DNA from: JANNFX01 sp031380225
GTDB taxonomy: Bacteria; Pseudomonadota; Alphaproteobacteria; Rhizobiales; Hyphomicrobiaceae
DNA: 24,810 nt
Direction: 5' to 3'
Assembly: GCA_031380225.1 (NCBI GenBank)
Contig: JANNFX010000179.1
Span: 1-24,810 of the forward strand
The position numbers were made by a program, and so were the translations under genes. Positions 1 to 7,480 of this stretch are shown here, one piece after another. How positions within the stretch are numbered: the first letter of the stretch is position 1; each line of letters opens with the position of its first letter. Under the pieces are notes generated by a model that was not told where the DNA came from, did not search any database, and worked only from the letters and a program-made list of their open reading frames with translations.

Positions 1-249
1 CCGATAGTCGCCTGCCGGTGCCTCAAGGTTGTGGATCGACATATCAAGCGTGGCTTCATCACCAAGCGTGATAAACCGTGGCGCAGAGGCAGTCAGCGCA
101 ACCGCATCACGGACAATGACATCGGTGGTGCCGTGGCCGAGCTTGGATTTACTCCATGCCACCGCAATCACCCGCACGGTGCCGTTGAAGTCTGGCATGT
201 CGAACGTTACCTCGGCCGTGCCGTCTGCCACTACGGTCACGATGCCGGA
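1..249 (-). pseudogene. In-frame continuation of the alpha-2-macroglobulin gene after the TAG
   Basis: Reading the minus strand straight through the TAG at 250-252 gives 83 more sense codons without a stop up to the window edge. The translation begins SGIVTVVADGTAEVTF and later contains VAWSKSKLGHG and LTASAPRFITLGDEA. From memory these are characteristic of bacterial alpha-2-macroglobulins just after the bait region. The reading frame is unchanged, so the lesion is a point nonsense change and not an indel. The gene is 5'-partial in window coordinates because it runs off position 1. Confidence 0.75.
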
Positions 250-3200
250 CTAGAATGCAACGGTGTCTTCGACGGGCGGGCTACCTTGCATTCCGGCAGA
301 GTCCATGCCGTCTCCGCCGGAACGGATTTTGCCGCGTTCGGCGTGCATCCCATCGATGAGCCGTCCGTAGAAATCTCGGACGTCGATGCCAAGTTTGCGC
401 TGCGCATAAAAATGCAACTCCGGCGCTGGTGCTTGGTAGCGGGTCAGATTCAAGATACCGGCATCAACAGCCGCAACAGTCACGCGGGCTTCTTCACCGG
501 ACGCTAGGCCTGAAATTTTAACCGGCACAGTCAGCTTTGAGCCTGATTTGACTTTGGCTTCCGCGGGAACTGAAACCTTCAATACACGGTCTGCTTGATC
601 GACACCAATCCAAGCGATGCCAAGAGCACGGCTTGGCATCCGCTTTTGTGCTTCGTCCATCGGGCGGTACAGAAGTGCCGTCGCATAGGCGCCTGGTCCC
701 CAGTCGCTGCCGACCTTGATGTCAATGTCACCGCCGCCCTTCGGCACATCGACGTCTTGGGATGAGAGCAAGCCGCCGCCGAGGATCGCGACTAGTGCTT
801 TGCCGCCAGATTTGCTGGCAATGCGCAGTTTCGCTGTATCACCAGGTTTGTAGTTGGGTTTGTCGAGTGCCACATCCAGAATTTCTGGTGTGTCTGCGGT
901 CTCATCGCCAGCATACCACCCTGAATTGAATTCAATGCTGGATGCCGGACCTTCGGCCGCTGGTGAAACGATTTCGAGGCGATAACGGCCGAAAGTGGTC
1001 GGTTGTTCGAGCACGGCTGCAGCGCCAGCTAGCGTATCCAGAGTGCCGTTGGCGACTTTGCGCTTGATGGTTTGAGCTTCGTAGTTCCATGCGTTGTCGC
1101 GGCTATACCACTGCCATGACGTGTCGAGTTTGATTAGTTCCCAATGCAGACCTTTTACGGCAGCGGCCTTGTTGGATTCGTCAAGAACAACGATTTCGAA
1201 CTTGGCGCTCTCGCCTTCCTGCAGATTGTCGCCGAACACTGGTTTGATGCCGATGCGCGGCGCCTTCAAATCGACGGGCATCGTAATGCTGCGCTCGATC
1301 GTACGGCCGCCGTCTTCGCGCATACGAAGGATGACATTGGCTTCAAGCGGGCGCGCCGTCTTGGTGACGGCCGGAAGTTTGATCGGAACGACGGCGCTAC
1401 CGTCGTCACCCGATGACGGCAAACCTTCAAGCGTTTCGCGGATGGCAGTGATCGTTTCGTTTGTTTGGCCAAATTTGTAACCGGCAAAGCCTTCGACCGG
1501 GCTTTCGCTTTCCTTGACGACGATTTCACCTTCGATGGCCAGTCCGGCAGCCGGTGGGCCATAGAGATAGCGGCCGTTGAGTTTCACAGACTTCGGCGTA
1601 TCCGGCGAAATGGCGCCAGCGCCCGGGTCTAAAGTCAGGTCTAGGCGTTCGGGGACATAGTCTTCGACCAGGAAAGTGACTTGGGTGATTGGGTCTGACT
1701 TCGGATCCGCGTGCAGCTTGACGCGCCAGGTTCCCGTTTGCGCAGTGCTGTTCAAGCCGAGATGCAGTGAACGTCCGCCAAGCCCCTGGTCGTTTAATGT
1801 GAAACGGCCATGTTCGACACCATCTGGCCTCGTAACAATCACGGTGACGGGCAGCGACTGCGCCGTGCCGTTGGCATCGCGCACCAGAGCAGTGACGTTA
1901 ACGTCTTCGCCGGGCCGGTACACGCCGCGCTCGGTATACAGGAAGCCATCGATGGGGCCTGGTTGATCGCGGCCTTTGACGCCGCGATCTGAGAGGTCGA
2001 AAGCGTTTGCGGTGAGGTCGAGGAACGCATAGTCGGTGCCGCCGTTGCCTGCGGCGATGACGGCCGGTTGCAAACCGCCTTCACCCTTAGTTTGTCCGGC
2101 TTCAAAACGGACGTAACCATTGTTATCGGTTTTGGCAGTGGCAAGAATTTCATTGTTCTTGGCGATCAAATTGACAGAAGCGCCAGCGACAACCTCGGTG
2201 CCTGACAGCGAGCGCACAAAAGCGTGAATGCCGTCTTTGCCGGTGAAGCCTGTCAGGCCGAGGTCGGAGACGATAAACCATTGAGTTGCGACACCACTGT
2301 AGTCTTCGCCGCCGGACTTGCCCGCCGGGCGTGCGATCATGGCGTAAGCGCCAGGCTTCAACTGGCCAATTGCGTCGCTGACTGGGAACGCGGTTGTCAC
2401 GTCTTCATTGAGTTTCGAAGTGACATCCATTTCGCCTTGGTAGACTCGCTCGCCGGTGCGGTCCTTGAGAGTTTCGAGATCATAGCCGGAGAGTTGACGG
2501 TCGAAGTCACCGTTTGAAAGTGCTCCAGCTAAGCTGCGGTCGCCGATGCGATATACTTCAAGCTCAACGCGCTCGGTATTGACGGAGACAACGGGAATAC
2601 CCTGTTGCCCGCGGCTTGGCAGCACGTAGGCCTTGCCGGAAAAACGCACGAACGGCTTGCGATCCGGCACGTAGACGGCAACGGTGACCGGCTTCTCAAG
2701 TGCTTCACCGGCGTCGGATGGCAACCCGGCGCGCACTTGAATTTCATAGCGCTGGCCGTGCGTCAGGCCGTCGACACACAATTGCTGACTTTCAACGGCG
2801 ACGGACTGCGGATCTTTGCCGTCGAGAGAAACAAATTTCGCAAAGTCCGGCTGCGCGCGTGACAACACTTCAGAGAATTGCACGCAAACGCGCGGCGTCG
2901 CGGCTTCCGAATCCGTCTTGTAGTCGGTCATGCGGAAGCCGTGCTCGGCGCGCAGCTTTTCAAAAGCTGCGCGCGTCGAGGCGTCTTCGATGATCGCTAG
3001 CGATGTCTTGAGGGCATCAATTGCTGGCCGCCAGTAGGCCCGGCGCTGCATGGCCTCGCCGAGCACTGCGAGGGCCTTAGCTTTCATTGCTGGGTCACCT
3101 GCGCGTTCGTAGGCGCGGTAGGCAGCGGCCGAGGCATTGACCGGCAAGTCGTATTTTTCGGAACCCTGGTCTTCGTTGGGCTTGATTGCAAGCAGCGAGC

Positions 3201-3525
3201 GCGCGAGGCCGAGCCAGCTTTGGGCGTTCTTGTCGTCTGCAACGACAGCCTGCGCGAACGTGCGCGATGCGGCGCGGGGGTCAGCGGCGAGTGTCTTTTC
3301 ACCGGCGCTGATCAATTCGGTTGCCTTGCGGCCGCCAGCTTTCCATCCGTCCTTGACGTAGGCTTCGTAACGCTCGGCGTCTTGGGCCACGCCCTTGTGC
3401 GAGAACGTTTGCGCGACCGGTTTTGCGGCCGCTGCTGCTGCGATAGGTGCTGGCGCTGTTTGCGCAAGTGCCAGAGGGGAAATGGCGACGGAAAGGGCCA
3501 GAATGATCGGGGCGAGGGTGCGCAT
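250..3525 (-). CDS. Alpha-2-macroglobulin family protein (YfhM-like), ended early by an in-frame TAG
   Basis: Exported bacterial alpha-2-macroglobulin-like protein; the family is thought to trap proteases in the periplasm. The first 21 residues form a signal peptide ending ALA before QTAP. No lipobox cysteine is visible, unlike E. coli YfhM. Residues about 70-190 look like helical repeats, followed by beta-rich macroglobulin domains with a GVYRPGE motif near residue 533, typical of this family. The product is 1091 residues, whereas bacterial homologues usually exceed 1600. The shortening is caused by one TAG at 250-252; the same frame continues beyond it with family-like sequence. The thioester region and C-terminal domains would lie downstream, outside the window. 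Family assignment is confident; whether the gene is functional is open. Confidence 0.85.
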   Translation of the reverse strand: MRTLAPIILALSVAISPLALAQTAPAPIAAAAAAKPVAQTFSHKGVAQDAERYEAYVKDGWKAGGRKATELISAGEKTLAADPRAASRTFAQAVVADDKNAQSWLGLARSLLAIKPNEDQGSEKYDLPVNASAAAYRAYERAGDPAMKAKALAVLGEAMQRRAYWRPAIDALKTSLAIIEDASTRAAFEKLRAEHGFRMTDYKTDSEAATPRVCVQFSEVLSRAQPDFAKFVSLDGKDPQSVAVESQQLCVDGLTHGQRYEIQVRAGLPSDAGEALEKPVTVAVYVPDRKPFVRFSGKAYVLPSRGQQGIPVVSVNTERVELEVYRIGDRSLAGALSNGDFDRQLSGYDLETLKDRTGERVYQGEMDVTSKLNEDVTTAFPVSDAIGQLKPGAYAMIARPAGKSGGEDYSGVATQWFIVSDLGLTGFTGKDGIHAFVRSLSGTEVVAGASVNLIAKNNEILATAKTDNNGYVRFEAGQTKGEGGLQPAVIAAGNGGTDYAFLDLTANAFDLSDRGVKGRDQPGPIDGFLYTERGVYRPGEDVNVTALVRDANGTAQSLPVTVIVTRPDGVEHGRFTLNDQGLGGRSLHLGLNSTAQTGTWRVKLHADPKSDPITQVTFLVEDYVPERLDLTLDPGAGAISPDTPKSVKLNGRYLYGPPAAGLAIEGEIVVKESESPVEGFAGYKFGQTNETITAIRETLEGLPSSGDDGSAVVPIKLPAVTKTARPLEANVILRMREDGGRTIERSITMPVDLKAPRIGIKPVFGDNLQEGESAKFEIVVLDESNKAAAVKGLHWELIKLDTSWQWYSRDNAWNYEAQTIKRKVANGTLDTLAGAAAVLEQPTTFGRYRLEIVSPAAEGPASSIEFNSGWYAGDETADTPEILDVALDKPNYKPGDTAKLRIASKSGGKALVAILGGGLLSSQDVDVPKGGGDIDIKVGSDWGPGAYATALLYRPMDEAQKRMPSRALGIAWIGVDQADRVLKVSVPAEAKVKSGSKLTVPVKISGLASGEEARVTVAAVDAGILNLTRYQAPAPELHFYAQRKLGIDVRDFYGRLIDGMHAERGKIRSGGDGMDSAGMQGSPPVEDTVAF

Positions 3526-4022
3526 GGCGGTATCCGGAGGTTGTCTGTTCCGGCCAAACGCCGGGCAGAATCAAATGTCTCCGGAGTATCCAATGGATAG
3601 GTGGCCCAGTGAAGGCCAACTGTATCAAAGCGGGCGGCGTTAGGCGAATTTCTATTCTATCCGGAAATTCCGTTTGATACCGAATATTGCGGGTTAGCCC
3701 AGAAGAGGTTTTCCGATCAGCCATTCGTGGCCGCCGAGCATTAAGGCCACGCAGATGGCGATCCCGGCGCCAATCACGATGACGTCGCTCATGGCTGAAC
3801 CTTGCGCGTCAGCACAGTTTGGTCCCCAAGGTTAATTTTGCGAAGTTGATAGGTATAAGTGTTTTTCAGCCTGCGTCGCAAACTAGGTTGCATAGAGATT
3901 AAGCTGCGTGTTAGAAATTGCACCATCGAGCATTTAGGGCGGCTCGAACAACTGAAGTCGTATTTGGCTATCACTCCAGCGCGCGGCGGGTTGGGGTCAG
4001 TGCAAAGTAAAGCGTAAGACCG
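3526..4022. other. Intergenic stretch of about 500 nt
   Basis: It separates the macroglobulin gene (minus) from the hypothetical membrane protein (plus), so it should hold promoters in both directions. Apart from the 32-codon frame at 3694-3792 I see no gene-like translation, RNA gene or repeat. The other open frames crossing it lack family character and have poor codon choice. Confidence 0.5.
3694..3792 (-). CDS. Possible 32-residue single-span membrane peptide
   Basis: An ATG at 3790-3792 opens 32 codons ending at TAA 3694-3696. The peptide starts MSDVIVIGAGIAICVALMLG and ends GHEWLIGKPLLG. It has a hydrophobic core of about 17 residues with a short polar head and a small basic tail, as in small inner-membrane peptides. 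AAGG lies about 8 nt before the ATG, a reasonable ribosome-binding site. The gene sits alone in a gap of about 500 nt and points the same way as the macroglobulin gene 168 nt downstream. I do not recognise a family. Short open frames arise by chance, so this is only moderately supported. Confidence 0.4.
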   Translation of the reverse strand: MSDVIVIGAGIAICVALMLGGHEWLIGKPLLG

Positions 4023-4484
4023 ATGTCGCTCGCCCTCAAGACACCCAGCGAAACGACCCCGATTCATGAACCAGAAATTGGTTTTCTGGCCATCGAGCCC
4101 ACGCGCTCAGTTCGTGATTTGGATCGCGACAGCGCCCTTCAGAATGAACTTGACCAATTATTGGCTCGTAAGCCCGTCGCGAAGCCGACGGCATCTAGGC
4201 TGACTCCAGCCAATTCCAATCTCGTTGATTTCGATGCTGTGGCAGGCGACGACGGCTTCTCGTGGCAGCCCGAAATCGGTGAGGCGCAACCCAAGGCCAC
4301 ATCAGCCATTTGGATCGACAAGGCCCGGCTCGACCGGCGTAGCTCGTCGCGGCGCAACGCGGTCGCTTGGGTCGCGACGGTTGTCATAGGAGCGGCAATT
4401 TTGGCAGCTTTAGCCTATCTCTTGGTGGGTTGGCGACCTGATCTCAGTGCCGCCTATGCAGTGGTGGCTGACTGGTTATCGTAA
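4023..4484 (+). CDS. Hypothetical protein with one C-terminal membrane span
   Basis: The protein has 153 residues and no family I recognise. About 110 N-terminal residues are polar, rich in Pro, Ser and charged residues, and probably disordered; they include a short acidic stretch around DFDAVAGDDG. A basic segment (DKARLDRRSSSRRN) precedes one strong hydrophobic span at about residues 113-136. The positive charges before the span suggest the N-terminal part is cytoplasmic. The gene stands alone; a hairpin follows 42 nt after the stop, and the next gene on the same strand encodes a SLATT-like protein. Codon use resembles the neighbours, which supports a real gene, but no function can be inferred. 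Confidence 0.6.
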   Translation: MSLALKTPSETTPIHEPEIGFLAIEPTRSVRDLDRDSALQNELDQLLARKPVAKPTASRLTPANSNLVDFDAVAGDDGFSWQPEIGEAQPKATSAIWIDKARLDRRSSSRRNAVAWVATVVIGAAILAALAYLLVGWRPDLSAAYAVVADWLS

Positions 4485-4525
4485 GTTGGTAGTCACTTAT
4501 AGATAGAAATTTGGCAGAGCTGGTT

Positions 4526-4544
4526 AGCCGCGGCGGTCGCGGCT
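4526..4544 (+). other. Perfect 7-bp hairpin after the hypothetical gene
   Basis: AGCCGCG and CGCGGCT pair perfectly across a 5-nt loop, 42 nt after the stop at 4484. The tail is TGCGTT, not a U-run, so it is not a convincing intrinsic terminator. It could stabilise the transcript end. Confidence 0.35.
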
Positions 4545-4560
4545 TGCGTTGGGGATAGCA

Positions 4561-4637
4561 CGCCTCACAAAGCGGCCAGACAACCCGAATCGGATATACC
4601 TTAGAACTCAAAACTCATGTCTCTCCGGCGTGAGGCG
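4561..4637. repeat. Inverted repeat upstream of the SLATT-like gene
   Basis: CGCCTCAC (4561-4568) and GTGAGGCG (4630-4637) are exact reverse complements separated by 61 nt. The downstream arm lies 30 nt before the ATG at 4668. It may be a leader structure or operator half-sites, or it may be chance. Confidence 0.3.
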
Positions 4638-4667
4638 ATCGTCATTTCCGCCAGCTGACCGCAGACA

Positions 4668-5348
4668 ATGCCACAACACACGTCGCCATTAGGTACTCAA
4701 AACGTTTATGCCGTCGATCATCGCACGGCGATCGTTCCGGCTGCGCCGTCGAACGTCACTTCGCTGCCGCAAATACCGCGGGATACGCAGCTGGCCAGCC
4801 AATTGGCTGCCACGATGAAAATCGTAAAGTCTGCACGCTTCAATGCCGCCGAACGCTTGGAAAGCAAACAAAAGGTCTCACTCGCTACCCAATCGATTGT
4901 TGCGCTCTATTTTATAGGTGTTGCGGTTTTTCAGGCAGTGTACATCGGCCAGATTGATGATGCGACCAATCGGTTGCTGACCTTTATCCAAATTGTATCG
5001 TCGGTGTTTACCCTGATCCTGGGCCTGCTTGAATCTCTGAACGACTACCAGATGAAAGCGCATCATCTGTCGAACTGTGCACTTGCGGTTTCGGAATTGA
5101 CGCAAGAATTGAAAATCGCGCGCGTAACCGACCGCTGCGAGGTGCAGGAGTTCCGCCGCCGTTACAACGACGCTTTGCGTTCGTGCCCCGTCAACCACAG
5201 CCGTCTCGACTATCAGTTCGCGCTCCTCGATGGCAAAGGCGATCGACCCGCGTGGGCGATGATCTACGCGCGCTATTTGATCGATGTTTATGGGCTTTAC
5301 GCGTTATTTCTCGGTGTGCCGCCGTTGTTGTGGTGGTTGCACCGCTAG
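4668..5348 (+). CDS. SLATT-like three-span membrane protein
   Basis: The protein has 226 residues. A basic helix (about 48-70, including SARFNAAERLESKQK) precedes two spans (about 72-94 and 103-124), then a helical cytoplasmic part and a third span (about 203-224, ending PPLLWWLHR). A basic, Arg/Lys-rich helix, two spans and a long helix is the pattern of SLATT domains. These are predicted pore-forming effectors, often linked to nucleotide-signal immunity (SMODS, SLOG) in published comparative genomics. The assignment rests on my recognition of the pattern and is not certain. No nucleotidyltransferase or sensor gene is adjacent. The gene converges on metK, at a place where I would expect trmB in related genomes. 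The ribosome-binding site is weak, so a later start such as Met50 is possible. Confidence 0.6.
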   Translation: MPQHTSPLGTQNVYAVDHRTAIVPAAPSNVTSLPQIPRDTQLASQLAATMKIVKSARFNAAERLESKQKVSLATQSIVALYFIGVAVFQAVYIGQIDDATNRLLTFIQIVSSVFTLILGLLESLNDYQMKAHHLSNCALAVSELTQELKIARVTDRCEVQEFRRRYNDALRSCPVNHSRLDYQFALLDGKGDRPAWAMIYARYLIDVYGLYALFLGVPPLLWWLHR

Positions 5349-5356
5349 CTAGGTTC

Positions 5357-5388
5357 AAAAAAACAGCCACGGCTGGTGGCCGCGGCTG
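5357..5388 (-). terminator. Intrinsic terminator of metK
   Basis: On the minus strand a 9-bp stem (CAGCCGCGG with CCGTGGCTG, one G-U pair) with a 7-nt loop is followed by seven T residues. It starts 26 nt after the metK stop. On the plus strand there is no T-run after the stem, so it serves metK and not the converging SLATT-like gene. Confidence 0.85.
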
Positions 5389-5414
5389 CTTCAGGAGTCG
5401 CATTCTTCAATCGA

Positions 5415-6617
5415 CTAAACTGCGGCTTTGATTTTATCTGCCAGGTCTGTCTTTTCCCAAGAGAAGCCGCCGTCCTTGTCGGGCTTGCGGCCGAAGTGAC
5501 CGTAAGCGGACGTGCGGGCATAAATTGGCTTGTTGAGATCAAGGTGGGCTCGGATGCCACGTGGTGTCAGATCCATCACTTCGCCAAGTGCTGTCTCAAG
5601 GACATCTTCAGCGACTTTTCCAGTGCCGTGTGTATCGACATAAATCGACAGTGGCTTGGCGACGCCGATGGCGTAGCTCAACTGGATTGTGCAGCGGTCA
5701 GCGAGGCCTGCAGCAACGACGTTTTTCGCCAGATAGCGCGAGGCGTATGCGGCCGAGCGGTCAACCTTGGTTGGGTCTTTGCCCGAGAACGCGCCGCCGC
5801 CATGGGGCGCCGCGCCGCCATATGTATCAACTATGATCTTGCGGCCGGTGAGGCCGCAGTCGCCGTCAGGACCGCCGATAAAGAACTTACCAGTCGGGTT
5901 TATGTGCCAGACGGTGTCCTTTGAAATCCAACCATTGGGCAATGCCGCCGTAATGTACGGTTCAACGATATCCCGGACCTGCTTCGACGATAGATCTTCA
6001 ACGACGTGCTGATGCGACAGTACGATCTGTGTCACGCCGACGGGTTTGCCGTTCTCATAGCGCACCGTGACCTGGCTCTTCGAATCGGGGCCGAGTTTGG
6101 CCGCGTCGCCCTTTTTAGCCTTGCGGGCGTGGGCCAGGTCTTCGAGGATCTTGTGGCTGTAATAGATTGGAGCGGGCATCAGCTCCGGTGTGTCGGTGCA
6201 GGCGTATCCGAACATGATACCTTGGTCGCCAGCGCCTTCTTCCTGATTGCTCGGCTGCTTGGCATCAACGCCGGCGGCGATATCGGCTGACTGGCCATGT
6301 AAAAGAACTTCGATGTTGGCGTTAGCCCAGTGAAAGCCTTCTTGCTCGTAGCCGATGTCTTTGATGGCCTTACGCGTCACGTCCTGGATCATGGCGACGG
6401 TGACGTTGTTCGGACCACGATATTCACCAGCGATAATAACGCGGTTGGTGGTCGCCATCGTTTCGCAAGCGGCGCGCAAAATCCACGGGTCAAATTTAGC
6501 TGCGATGCCTTCGCGGTAGAACAGGTCAACGATTTCGTCTGAGATGCGGTCGCATACTTTGTCGGGGTGGCCTTCGGAAACGCTTTCACTGGTGAACAGG
6601 TAAGATTTGCGTGCCAC
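5415..6617 (-). CDS. metK: S-adenosylmethionine synthetase
   Basis: Makes S-adenosylmethionine from ATP and methionine in the cytosol. The 400-residue length is usual for this family. Clear signatures are GHPDKVCDRISDEIVD near residue 16, GDQGIMFGYA near 130 and GGGAFSGKDPTKVDRSAAY near 270, which form the ATP, methionine and metal sites. The stop is TAG, showing that TAG terminates translation normally in this organism. It lies 135 nt downstream of the XRE-type regulator gene in the same direction, a pairing I recall from Hyphomicrobiales. A possible own promoter is present in that gap, and an intrinsic terminator follows the gene. No damage is seen. Confidence 0.98.
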   Translation of the reverse strand: MARKSYLFTSESVSEGHPDKVCDRISDEIVDLFYREGIAAKFDPWILRAACETMATTNRVIIAGEYRGPNNVTVAMIQDVTRKAIKDIGYEQEGFHWANANIEVLLHGQSADIAAGVDAKQPSNQEEGAGDQGIMFGYACTDTPELMPAPIYYSHKILEDLAHARKAKKGDAAKLGPDSKSQVTVRYENGKPVGVTQIVLSHQHVVEDLSSKQVRDIVEPYITAALPNGWISKDTVWHINPTGKFFIGGPDGDCGLTGRKIIVDTYGGAAPHGGGAFSGKDPTKVDRSAAYASRYLAKNVVAAGLADRCTIQLSYAIGVAKPLSIYVDTHGTGKVAEDVLETALGEVMDLTPRGIRAHLDLNKPIYARTSAYGHFGRKPDKDGGFSWEKTDLADKIKAAV

Positions 6618-6660
6618 GTTCGGGCTCCCTGACGATCAAAGGTTTATGAAGTTGGCCGGG

Positions 6661-6688
6661 TTGTTACAGGTCTCTAAACACCGGTCAA
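6661..6688 (-). promoter_or_regulatory. Possible metK promoter
   Basis: On the minus strand CTTGACC (-35 TTGACC at 6683-6688) is followed after 16 nt by TAACAA (6661-6666). The -35 fits the alphaproteobacterial CTTGAC pattern; the -10 is weak. The expected transcript would have a leader of about 35-40 nt. I found no known SAM-riboswitch core in it. Confidence 0.3.
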
Positions 6689-6752
6689 GGAGCGCCCTGG
6701 GCACACACCCTGGGGCCGCTTAACGCACCCGTCAGCCTTGAGGGTTAACTGC

Positions 6753-7193
6753 CTAGCTTGCGTTGTTGTCGGCGATTGAGCGGACCAGGTCGACGATCGA
6801 CCGGCGGACTTTGTGATCTGTAATCCTCTGGAAAGCCTTATTGAGCTCAATGCCTTCCTTGGAATTCAGGAAATCTGCGACATAGTTCTCGGACGACGGT
6901 TCCGCGAACCCAGCTGCCGCGCTGCCAGGAGCGTCTTCGTAAAAGAATTGCACAGGAACGCTCATGACTTGTCCAAGCTCGTGCAAGCGGCCGGCCCCAA
7001 TACGATTGACGCCTTTTTCGTACTTTTGAACCTGCTGGAATGTCAGACCAAGCATTTCGCCAAGCTTTTCCTGGCTCATGCCAATCAGCATCCGGCGCAG
7101 CCGGACGCGCGAGCCAACATGGATGTCCATAGCGTTAGCACGGCGGGCATTGCGTTCGTCTCCGTCTTGCTGAACCGCCACCGCGTCTGCCAT
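6753..7193 (-). CDS. XRE-family helix-turn-helix transcriptional regulator
   Basis: A 146-residue DNA-binding protein. A Cro/CI-type helix-turn-helix domain spans about residues 26-82, with MSQEKLGEMLGLTFQQVQKYEKG showing the usual recognition helix. A C-terminal helical part follows (about 98-146). The start could be the first Met or the internal Met22 before DIHVGSRVRLRR; a GGGA lies about 9 nt before the first ATG. Genes of this type sit between lnt and metK in many Hyphomicrobiales, and members are known to regulate development or exopolysaccharide. The target here is unknown. A gap of 287 nt to lnt suggests its own promoter. Confidence 0.9.
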   Translation of the reverse strand: MADAVAVQQDGDERNARRANAMDIHVGSRVRLRRMLIGMSQEKLGEMLGLTFQQVQKYEKGVNRIGAGRLHELGQVMSVPVQFFYEDAPGSAAAGFAEPSSENYVADFLNSKEGIELNKAFQRITDHKVRRSIVDLVRSIADNNAS

Positions 7194-7289
7194 CTCTGGT
7201 CCCTGCCTATACTCAAATTGCTCGTATCAAATTAAACGATCCAGAGGGCTATGATCAGCCGTCTATTACCCCAATCTCAAAGGGCGCAT

Positions 7290-7394
7290 TTACCTATGTA
7301 CGATTGTGCTGCTCAAGGCAACGGCTACAGCAGTAATCCAGATACTGAATAAAAGCGTCAACGGCATTTTTCTCAATGTTTCTTGTGAAATCAT
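7290..7394 (-). CDS. Weak candidate: 34-residue membrane peptide
   Basis: An ATG at 7392-7394 opens a 34-codon frame ending TAA at 7290-7292. The peptide starts MISQETLRKMPLTLLFSIW and has one hydrophobic span of about 17-20 residues. There is no clear ribosome-binding site and no recognisable family. It lies in the 287-nt gap between lnt and the XRE gene, upstream of the latter on the same strand. It is reported because the hydrophobic profile is regular, but chance is a fair explanation. Confidence 0.2.
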   Translation of the reverse strand: MISQETLRKMPLTLLFSIWITAVAVALSSTIVHR

Positions 7395-7480
7395 AGAGTT
7401 GCAGCAAAAGTTTGAAGGAGCCTGACAAACGTTGCGATTATAAAACATGCTGAAGTTCTGCAACCGATGGGCAACGGTTG

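Noticed and set aside
3789..4067. Minus-strand frame of 92 codons
   Set aside because: No family traits, overlaps the start of the plus-strand membrane protein, and its composition is untypical.
6618..6752. SAM or SAM/SAH riboswitch in the metK leader
   Set aside because: The leader lacks the conserved cores I know for SAM-II, SAM-V and SAM/SAH motifs. Only a short G/C-rich segment is present. A covariance-model search could still find a diverged form.
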